Shown: positions 51,863 through 60,000 of the stretch, in pieces
How positions within the stretch are numbered: the first letter of the stretch is position 1
Layout: each line of letters starts with the position of its first letter
Assembly: GCF_008831285.2 (NCBI RefSeq)
Contig: NC_045151.1
Span: 1,485,544-1,545,543 of the forward strand
Length of the DNA: 60,000 bases
Source: Nymphaea colorata
Lineage: Eukaryota > Streptophyta > Magnoliopsida > Nymphaeales > Nymphaeaceae
Reading direction: 5' to 3'
Notes under the pieces: model-generated
Told to the model about the DNA's origin: nothing
What the model saw: only the letters and a program-made list of their open reading frames with translations
The model's database searches: none
Program-made: the position numbers and the translations under genes

Positions 51863-52790
51863 TTGACCTATTCTTTGGCAAAAGTTGGCGTTGGTTGAGA
51901 TCAATAAATTGATAGAGAGATCAAAAAATTGATAGAGATGATCATCAGGTTTTGACTGGGTCGGGAATTAGGTGGTTTGAGGGACGGACATCGTCCCAGG
52001 CCGAGCAATAGCCCCACCCTGCGTTGTTGTTATTTGCATAAATGTAAAGTGTGAAAGACAGTTTCAAAAACAAGTTCATGACAAGGCTATTTTCTCCATA
52101 TATTTTTTGACTAAGATGAGGACCAAGTCATCCACTCAGTCAAGTGAAGTCAACTTCATTGACTTGGCTGGGTTTTTAGTTCCACTGTGGAGCATAGCAA
52201 AGATTGAAAAAGGTTTTTCGGGTTTCTCTCTGATGGTTCTGAAAAGGAAATGTCAATTAGTACATGGTTTTGCAGTCTGAAACTCCATCCCCCACGCAAA
52301 CTTAGAAAGAAAGATGGAGGCTGATGTTCGCCGACTGATTGACCTGTTCTCTGGCAAACGTTGGCGTCGGTTGAGATCAATAAATTGATATGGATTTTGA
52401 CTGGGTCAGGAATTAGGTGAGATTGAGGGACGGACATCGTCCCAAGCTCAGCAATAGCCCCATCCTTGCAAGCGGTGGCATTGTTGTTATTCGCGTAAAC
52501 GTAAAGTGCAAAACAAGTAAATAACAAGGCTATTTTTTTTATATATTTTTTATAGGATGAGGTCCAAGTCATCCAGTAAGTCATCTTGATTGACTTGGCT
52601 GGGTTTTTTGTTCCACTGTGGATGGGTTTTTAGTTCCACTGTGGAGCATCACAAAAAGTGGAAAAAGGTTTTTTGGGTTTCTTTGATGGCTTTGGGAAGG
52701 AGGTGTCAATTTATAAAATTGGGAATATATAAATGAAGCCCATAAATGCAACATTCAATACATATTTTCAATGGTCAACAAGGGACAACG
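51863..52790. repeat. Tandem duplication of about 468 bp
   Basis: Unit 1 (from about 51863) and unit 2 (from about 52331) share GATTGACCT.TTCT.TGGCAAA, GAGATCAATAAATTGATA, GACGGACATCGTCCCA, and GGCTGGGTTTTT.GTTCCACTGTGG, in order, with many differences. Unit 2 runs into repeat R. A 142-codon minus-strand frame at 52156-52584 has no recognised domain. Confidence 0.8.
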
Positions 52791-53340
52791 CAACTCAGGA
52801 TCCTGAGGCATAGAGAATGTGGGGGACCTTCGAGCTTTTTCGAACAGTGGGATTAATACCTCTGGCTCACCTGAAACAAGGGGAAAACCAATGTTGCCCA
52901 TGCTCTCCCTACCTTCCTCTTCGCTCGAGCTCTCTCTTCCTCCTTCTCCATCCCCTCCATCGGCCATCTGCCTCTCCTCACCTTGCCTCCAGTGGTTGCT
53001 GTCCACCATTGTCACTATTGAATCTTCGGGTAAGGATGGGGAGAGGGGATGCAGTGGCATGCATCCCTTGTGTGCATTTGATCCGACACACAAGCAAAGG
53101 GGCTGCTCTGCAGCAGTGGCAGAGCCACATTGTAGCTGAGGCAATTGCCCACAATAGCCCACAAAATTTACTTTATTTATATATAAAATTTCACTAATTT
53201 TCAGTTATTTACTTGAGTTCTCAAAATTTGAAACTTAAAGTTGAAGCGCCCGCCCTGAAATTTTTGGCTCTGCCACTACTCAACGGCTCGCACAGAAAAG
53301 AAGGAGCTGCTCTTTAGCCCTCTTGTGCACTAAGAAGCAC
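52556..53340. repeat. Repeat family R, copy 2, right part
   Basis: Aligns with about 42210-43110 of copy 1 (landmarks as listed there). Short coding-like frames here mirror those of copy 1 and are not conserved as proteins. Confidence 0.82.
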
Positions 53341-53711
53341 CGATGCACGCAAGAAAGGGGCTGTCGCCATCCTCTTTGTTTGTGTGCATAATGCCTCTAT
53401 CTTCATTTTCCATTGTTTTCAACATATCTGTATTTTTCTCTCTCTCTCCCTTTAAAGAGGTATCCCCTTTGTAGATCTTTTTTTCTTAGTGTTTCCTTTT
53501 GTAATTTCTATCTGATTAATTTTTTTTTCTCCCTCTTTCTTCATCTCACGAGTGATGGGTAGCTCAGCCCATCAAGGCCGTCCTTAGTTTGATTATTGGA
53601 GAGTGCCATTTTGACAGTATTAAGGAGTAGTGCTGATCTTGAGATTCTGAGTGCCATTATGAGGTTAAGTGGACCAGTTCTTTAACCCCCCCTCTTCTTT
53701 TCTCTCTCTCT

Positions 53712-53748
<37 letters not shown>

Positions 53749-54949
53749 AACAAATGGAATATTGTCTATTTTGAAGTAATATTTTCATCTCCAAGGTCAT
53801 CACTTTGGTAATTTTTAGTTGAACCTTTGATATTTCTTGTTTCTTATGAAATAGATCTCCCTCATGTTCCTTCCTCCTACAAAAGGAGTGGTATCTCTGT
53901 TTGGTATCATACCTTTAACGATTTGTTTTCTCCTTTTGACACTTCTGTATAACGTTTCAGACTTTTAAACTTATACTTATGTTGGTTTTAGCTGCAAAGG
54001 CAGTTAGCAAAATCCACTTTCACTTTGTTTCACATTCCATGTCTTAATTTCCATTAATTTGGTTTTAAAGAACCAGATTTCCCATTAAATTGTGAAAACT
54101 TTTTTTTGGGTGAACATAGGTTTTGAAATACTTTAGAAATTTTAAACATTCCATGTCTTAATTTCCATTAATTTGGTTTTAAAGAACCAGATTTACATTA
54201 AATTGTGAAAATTTTTTTTTGGGTGAACATGGGTTTTGAAATACTTCAAAACTTTTAAAGTGGAACAAATGTGACGTGGAGCTAATCTACGCCAGATTAC
54301 AAACTGGTCAGATTTGGCACACTATCATAGATTTGACGTACACCAACCATAATCTGATGAAGCAAACCAAATCTGACTTATGGGCAGAGTGATCCCTTGA
54401 CTTAGGATCCGAGATTCAGATTGCATATTCAACCAAGTTGAACAAGATAGCTTACTGTCAACCTTGAGTGCTATTGCTTAGCAAAGAAAGTGGCCAAATT
54501 ATAAAAAAACGGAACATATCGAGCTGTATCAGTCTGATCGGGACTGGCACTATCCATGCACAACTATTAGCAGGGGCCCAGGCCCGTCGGCACCGAGAGA
54601 TGCCACTGGTGGGAGGGAGCATCTTCGTCCTGTACTCTCTGCCTCTGTGCTTAACCGAGCAACAACTCACTGTTTTTTACATATTTTGTATGCTACAAAT
54701 GTGCAGTATCTTAAGGTGAACTATCTATCATTTGGATCATTTGCCTAGTCTGTGTATGCATAGCCGACAATATCAAGGTAGTCATTTCGCCTCATTAATA
54801 TTCCTGTCCCTTTTAAATATTTCGAGAATTTGTGAGCTGTCTAGCTATGAGTGGACGTAAGCTTGTGCATGATATGGCTGATAAGGTTCACATCATGTTC
54901 AATGTTTGACTTAGTGACATTGAGATAAATCATCCGACAAAAGCTGTGA
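53341..54949. other. Intergenic with microsatellite and tandem duplication
   Basis: (CT)n at 53701-53748. A tandem duplication of about 117 bp has units starting at about 54029 and 54147 (CATTCCATGTCTTAATTTCC...). No gene supported. The short frames near 54468-54719 have no domain. Confidence 0.6.
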
Positions 54950-56157
54950 ATATTTTCAAAAATATTACATTCTTCTTTTTTTTAGCTTGCAGTTCATCAG
55001 AGTGTCAATGCCTATGAAGTACTGTGATCTTCCCGAGCTCATTTATCTCAAATTGCTTGTTTAGATATTCTTTGACTCGGGACATGTTATCATTGTCATC
55101 TCCTGTGTCGTCCACATAAACAAGCAAGATGGTCTTTTTTTTTAAGCTTGAACTGATGTGAACATAGTAAAATCTGATGTGCTTCTTTCAAAACCAATCT
55201 TAACAAGTGTTTCACTAAGACAAGAAAACCACCCGTGTGGTGACTGCTTTAATCCATATAAACTTTTTTTTAGCTTGCACACATAACCTTTTTAATTTTT
55301 GACACTGAGGAAATTTCATAAATACCTCTTCTCTTAAATCTCCATGTAAAAAGACATTTTTAACGTGAAGCTGCATGAACTCCCCTCTCTTGTTTAAGGT
55401 GATATCGGTAAATGCTCTAACTGAGTTCATTTTACCAACAAGAGCAAATCTTTCTTTCTAATCAATGCTCTCGATTTGTGTGAACCCTTTCCTTGACAAA
55501 CTTTATATCTCCCTATAGTTCCATCGTTTTGATATTTTATTTTGTAAATTCATTTGCAACCGGCTACCTTTTTCCCTTTTGGTTGAGGTACCATTTTCTA
55601 GATGTGATTTGTTTCTAGAGCTGTCAACTCTTCAATCATAACATCTCTCCATTTTGAATCCCTCTTTGCTTCCTCAAAATGTCTTGGTTCTGGATGACAG
55701 TTCAAAGTATAAACTTGATATGGCTTCGACAAATTTTTGAAAGTAAGGTAGTTATCAATGGGCTGAACCTTGCAAGCAGATAAATAAGTGAAGAACTCAC
55801 TAAATTTTAGTGGTGATCTGGTGGGTCGTGTGGACCTTCTCAACTGCTGATCTTCCAGCCTGTTTTCAATGTGCTCAAACTCTTGACATTGAAGGAATGT
55901 ATTTGAGATCTAGTGGTGGCCTCATTTGCGTCAAGTTGAATGTGGTCGACATCATTATGTTGGTGTGCATTTCGTGTAGTGAGCTGTTCATGGTTTTCAT
56001 TGATAAGACATCCACTAGTGGCTGCTTCATCATAAATGCTAACAACCGGTTGGCACGCATTGATGTCGCTGAGATTTCGTGTCATTCTTTCCCTTAAATG
56101 TGTTCCCCATAAAAAGGTTCCCATTCGAAAAATTTTACATGACGGGCAGCTAAAAAC

Positions 56158-56674
56158 TATGTCACCTGGGTACGAGTACGGGTGCTGGTACGGGTACGGG
56201 AAAATGGGTATTGGTACGGTATTTTTGAAATTTATAGTACGAGTACGGTGTAAATTTTATGCAATAAAGTTAATTTTTTAATTAAAAAAATTATAAATTT
56301 TGAAGAGAAAAAACACCATATCATAAAAACAAACCTTCACAATGACTTACAATACATGAAAAGTGGAAACATTGTTATATATTAGTTTCCTGACTAAAGA
56401 AGCTTCTTTATAACTTATAAAGAAGCTTCTTTAGTCCTGTATCGAAAAAATCTGGAATAAAAAACTAACAAATGTTTTCGCTCATTATGTTTGTAAGTTG
56501 GTGGTGGAAGACCTCAACGGGTGAGAAGAGTTTGGTTTTAAAACATTTTTTTCGGGTAAACTTGGTTTGGATCTGGTTTTGACCCGAAACCAGATCCAAA
56601 CGTACCACCGGTTCTGCCGTACCGGCGTACCGGTACCGGTACGCGGGTCAATATGCCGTACCGCGGTGACATAG
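56158..56674. mobile_element. Palindromic MITE with GTACGG subterminal repeats
   Basis: Ends CTATGTCACC and GGTGACATAG are inverted repeats extended by GGGTACGAGTACGG-type arrays. GCTAAAAA(C) flanks both sides (56149-56157 and 56675-56683). The shared flank is 8 bp if the end is counted as CTATG and 9 bp if counted as TATG, so hAT (8) and Mutator (9) both fit. It is non-coding and sits inside Copia-5. Confidence 0.85.
56392..56436. repeat. Perfect 21-bp inverted repeat with 3-base loop
   Basis: Left arm 56392-56412 (GACTAAAGAAGCTTCTTTAT, then A), loop ACT, right arm 56416-56436. It lies near the centre of the MITE and would form a strong hairpin. Confidence 0.95.
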
Positions 56675-57990
56675 GCTAAAAACCGTTTTCATAGCATTTA
56701 TGACCCCTTTTTTTGCTATATACCCAAGGAAAATGAACTTCATAGATCGCTTTTGAAGTTTATTCCTAAATTTTTTTGAATGTGAACAAAAACACATACA
56801 ACCGAAAACCTTGAGGTGTTATATAGAGACCAGTCTGTCAAGAAGAAACTAAATTGGGACTTGGCTGTCAATACTTGAGTTGGGCGCTCTATTAACTATG
56901 TAGCAAGCAGCACCTATAGCCTCCGACCAGAAGCAAGTGGGGACATTCAAGTGCATCTTGAGGGACTGGGTTATGTTAAGTAATTGCTGGTTTTTGTGCT
57001 CGACAGCCCGGTTTTGTTGTGGTGTATTGGCGCAAGTGAGTTGTGGTTGGATCCTTTTTTTTCTCGTAAATTCTTCAACAGCATAATTAACATATTCTCT
57101 TCCATTGTGCGATCTAGGCTTCTTTATTTGCACCATATTATGTGTGTACAAATTCATAAAAAACTTAAAAAAATTTTGGAACCTTATTTTCATTTTCTAA
57201 AAAATAAAGCCAAGTCATACGGGTTTTGTCAATGATAAATGAAACATATCTATAGCCAGAATAAGACTCCATGGGGGCAAAGAAAGTCTAGTTGACTTAG
57301 AGTACTCACATACATTCACATTTATGATTTTCACGAATAACATTTGGAACAGGAAGCCTTACAGAACGATCAGAAATATGACTAAGGCGAGAGAAGCAAG
57401 CAAACTGGTTTCAAAATCACCTTCCTCATTTTTGCGTCCTGGAAAATCACATCCTTTTTGAAAAAAAAAAAGATAAGTAATTATGAGAATTAGTAATCCT
57501 ACTAATAAACATGAGATTGAGAATTTTGTATAGATGTGTATAGGTTTATCTCCCATTGTGAGCTTTGCTAGTTCTAATTGTATTTGGTACACTCTAGCCA
57601 CGTTATTTTGTTCCCCGTAGACATCTTTTAATGTGCGTCAAATTTCCTTTGCTGTTCCTTTATAGAGAAAAATGTTGGAGGCATGGCTCCATAAACTTTA
57701 TAAACCAAGACATAACTAAATCATTCTTAGATTCCCATTCTTCAAATTTAGAATCAGTAGTTGCTGAAGGAGAAAATCTTGCCGTTGATATATCCTATTT
57801 TCGAATGCCCACTCAAGAATAGTTTTGCAGCCTTGGCCCAGCCCAGGTAGTTGGTGCCATCGAGAGGGGTGGTTGTTATCTTCAATGTATAATTTTACTG
57901 ATCGCAACATTTTTAAATCTATCGGCAAAATGACTGCACAGCCATGGCGCGGTGAGAAATCTGAACTTCAGCGTTAAAAGAAATAAATCT

Positions 57991-58402
57991 GATACCATAT
58001 TAAAGTGAGAAGGAAATGGGAGAGCAACCACACAATACCATATTAATGTGAGAAGGTAATGGGAGAGCAACCACACAATCAATACGAACAAAGAATATTA
58101 CATGGTTCGGCATTCACAGCCTACATCCACGTTACAAAAAGTGTTTCTCCTTCCTAGAATCTGTGAGGGATACATCAATGTTATACATTAAGACTGCATG
58201 AACATAGAGAAAAGATCTTTTATGCCAACGGTACATTACAACGGTAGGAAGAAAGAATGAGGCAGCAAGTGTAATACTTCTTAAGAATGTTAGCTTTCCA
58301 AAAGAATTTCCAACGTCTCTCTCCCAACGACTTTCTATCCTGATATGAGGAGTGAAGACAATACCTCCTAAGATTGCATAATAGATACAGCCCATTCTTA
58401 GA
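57991..58402 (-). repeat. Probable 5' LTR and primer-binding site of Copia-5
   Basis: TCTGATACCA at 57991-58000 is the minus-strand primer-binding site (TGGTATCAGA). To its right, ATGGTTCGGCATTCACAGCC and CCTACATCCACG echo the Copia-4 LTR at the same relative position. A 45-bp tandem duplication (ATACCATATTAA.GTGAGAAGG) lies at about 57993-58080. The outer limit is uncertain because a plus-strand primer-binding site begins at 58403. Confidence 0.6.
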
Positions 58403-59345
58403 TGGTATCAGAACAAGGTTTGGCTTTTGCTGCCTCAATTCTTCCAAATGTTGCTTGTGCTAGTTTCCAGATCTGAAAAGATTGTGCTGATGATCGACTG
58501 CGTTGCAAAGTTGTGAGTCAACATCAACCGTGTTGAAGTCTCTTTTGTTGAAAATTGGTAGCTATTATGGTCGATCATCACGAAAGCCTCCTTTATTATT
58601 GCGTCCAAGCTTATGGAGACTGAGCCTCCACTACTGTTTAGGCTGGATTTTAAAAGCACGTATAGACTCATTGTGGAGACTGAGCCCGAACTTACGAAAT
58701 TGAAAACAGTCGATCCAAGTTGTAGCAGGCAATGAAAGGGACAAACTCTTCAAGGTTTTTGAGAAAGCATGATGATCGGGAGATGAAAATTGCAAAGGCA
58801 CTTTCCTGGATTTTCTACAGTAGAGACTAGTCAAGAAAGTATGTGGAGCATGGAAGATGGGACTATCAAAATGATGTATACCTCTGGAGGTAGTCTTGTA
58901 AATTCTTTCTTCAAGGAAACGCGATTCACTGCAAATAAGAATATATACGAGATTATTTTCCCCAAGCCAATTGGGGAGGTGAGCTATTGAGATGCAACAA
59001 AACCAGCTTGAAGAAGTTCATTTGCTTAACTTTCTCAAAGGGTTAAAACCTAATCTTGAACAAACAAGGGCACCTCTCCTTTCTTCTTTAACTTCTCCTC
59101 TGGAAGACATTAACTAGATTAAATGGAGAAGAAGCTAGACACACTATCAACAAGGAAAAGGAAAGTGTTTTTGTAACTTCTACTTCCAATTAAAGCGACA
59201 GAAGTGAAGATGAAACAGCCTTAGCCATCGCTAGACATGGGTCATATGTGAAAACCCTATAAGACCCCTCAAACCAAAATCAAACAATGAAACAATTGCT
59301 TGTTTCAGTTGTAATGAACTGGGCATAAGAAGCCTAAGAGTCTCC
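58403..59345 (+). pseudogene. Plus-strand retrotransposon gag relic
   Basis: TGGTATCAGAACAAGG at 58403 looks like a plus-strand primer-binding site. From about 59000 a gag-like text is readable across stops: QLEEVHLLNFLKGLKPNLEQ, then an eroded zinc knuckle CFSCNELG near 59300. It is a small remnant; the rest of the element is absent and its LTR is not resolved. Confidence 0.55.
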
Positions 59346-59434
59346 AACTCAAGAAAACTAACTCTTATCTGCATGTGCACACACAAGCGAGAGAGCGAGG
59401 GAAAGGGTAAGAAGGTGGTCGGGGTTTTTTTTTT

Positions 59435-59461
59435 GGGGGTGGGGGGTTGGGGGTTGGGGGG
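59435..59461 (+). repeat. G-run cluster
   Basis: Four runs of five or six G separated by one or two bases, with a fifth run of four G at 59421. This matches the sequence rule for a G-quadruplex. Confidence 0.85.
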
Positions 59462-59499
59462 TTTGTTGGTGTTGGTGGGTGGTAACGGGTTATCCAACG

Positions 59500-60000
59500 T
59501 ACCTAACCCCATCTTGTAGAATCATGGTTATAAGTTGCATTTGCTCAATCAAAGATCAAGGATACGTTCAGCATAGTTTCTTTCATAGTAGTGATGCATG
59601 TAGATAATGTTCTCTGAACAAAAAAGTAAGATCTTGAGGGTAATAAGAAAGATACGATGTCCATGTATGTCATAATCACATGATTAAATGAAAATTCAGA
59701 GACTTAAAAGCAGCCACACAGATGCATATCTCAAGTTAACAGCATCGTGCCAAGCACATGAAAGATGATGCATGAAGTTCACCTTCATAGAAACACAATT
59801 AGTGAAGTTTAGAAACCATAAAAGACAGAATAATTTGAATTTATATTGCAAGCTTATCGTGTATCCATTTAACCAAGCATGCAAATTTGTAGTAAATATA
59901 GGACATTGACCGGTTCTAATTTTCCTTGGGCCCATTTTTTTAGACGGGCCAGCATGCTCCACCATAACATCATACAGCTGCCTTCCATTCTTCAAGAAAA
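59500..60000. other. Right edge; no gene supported
   Basis: A minus-strand open frame at the edge (59696-59995) reads MKNGRQLYDVMVEHAGPSKK and could be the end of an exon lying beyond the window, but no splice site or domain confirms it. Confidence 0.3.

Larger units (their letters stand above)
54950..57990 (-). pseudogene. Copia-5 gag-pol remnants, split by a MITE
   Basis: Minus-strand traces of a copia polyprotein: integrase PQQNRAVEHKNQQLLNITQ with FWSEAIGAACYIVNRAP (57193-56849); the linker HFEEAKRDSKWRDVMIEE (near 55650); reverse transcriptase LHVKNVFLHGDLREEVFM (near 55350); and a YVDDTGDDNDN region (near 55110). Stops and frame changes are numerous. RNase H and the left LTR were not found. 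The 517-bp MITE at 56158 lies between the integrase and RT parts. Confidence 0.82.

Noticed and set aside
52156-52584. 142-codon minus-strand frame in the tandem duplication
   Set aside because: The corresponding frame is not kept in the other unit, and no domain is recognised.
53557-53590. tRNA-like GGGTAGCTCAG segment
   Set aside because: Only an A-box-like word is present; no B box or fold follows at tRNA spacing.

Overview
This window is plant nuclear DNA, almost certainly from a flowering plant. It carries GT-AG-spliced genes of plant families, long AT-rich intergenic stretches with microsatellites, tRNA-derived SINE-like sequences, and many Ty1/copia retrotransposons whose primer-binding sites read TGGTATCAGAGC or close variants. 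I cannot name the species from sequence alone. Only two host genes are recognised with confidence. At 47-1248 (minus strand, running off the left edge) lies the 5' part of a PAS/LOV blue-light-sensor gene of the PLP/LLP type. At 28291-30977 (plus strand) lies a complete five-exon gene for REV7/MAD2B, the HORMA-domain subunit of DNA polymerase zeta. A single-exon gene for an unidentified protein with four predicted membrane segments lies at 38234-38626 (minus), with a TATA box at a sensible distance.

The main structure is a nested transposon cluster at 8206-25828. A decayed plus-strand copia element (here Copia-2; LTRs 8206-8574 and 25472-25828; CCAAG target duplication) was hit twice. One hit is a terminal-inverted-repeat DNA transposon (9099-16357, TAAA duplication) that carries a broken fragment of the tRNA-splicing endonuclease subunit gene SEN2, including its start codon. 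That transposon was itself hit by Copia-1 (9399-14701, CAACC duplication, 277-bp LTRs about 2.5% different). The other hit is the minus-strand Copia-3 (20168-25388, CTAAA duplication), whose 165-bp LTRs look identical and whose gag-pol frame is broken at only one visible place, a run of seven T. Removing the insertions restores Copia-2 to about 5.1 kb, a normal copia size, so the nesting model is internally consistent. The cluster lies 2.4 kb upstream of the REV7 start codon.

The right half (33-60 kb) is a mosaic of older repeats: an inverted-repeat element with a long polypurine tract (33.2-34.7 kb); a 0.9-kb duplicated segment (40.2-41.2 and 43.5-44.5 kb); a tRNA-type SINE (43.2-43.4 kb); and a larger repeat family at 41.9-43.2 kb, whose second copy (46.2-53.3 kb) is split by a decayed minus-strand copia element (Copia-4, 47.1-51.9 kb) and carries what looks like a captured exon. 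Next come Copia-5 remnants (54.9-58.4 kb), split by a small palindromic MITE with a clear target duplication, and a plus-strand gag relic (58.4-59.3 kb).

The two recognised genes have no evident functional link: one is a photoreceptor-type protein, the other a DNA translesion-synthesis/HORMA protein. I see no operon-like organisation, CRISPR array, rRNA gene or intact tRNA gene. The most unusual findings are the SEN2-carrying DNA transposon, the young Copia-3 copy with one homopolymer lesion, and the captured exon in the 42-53 kb repeat family.
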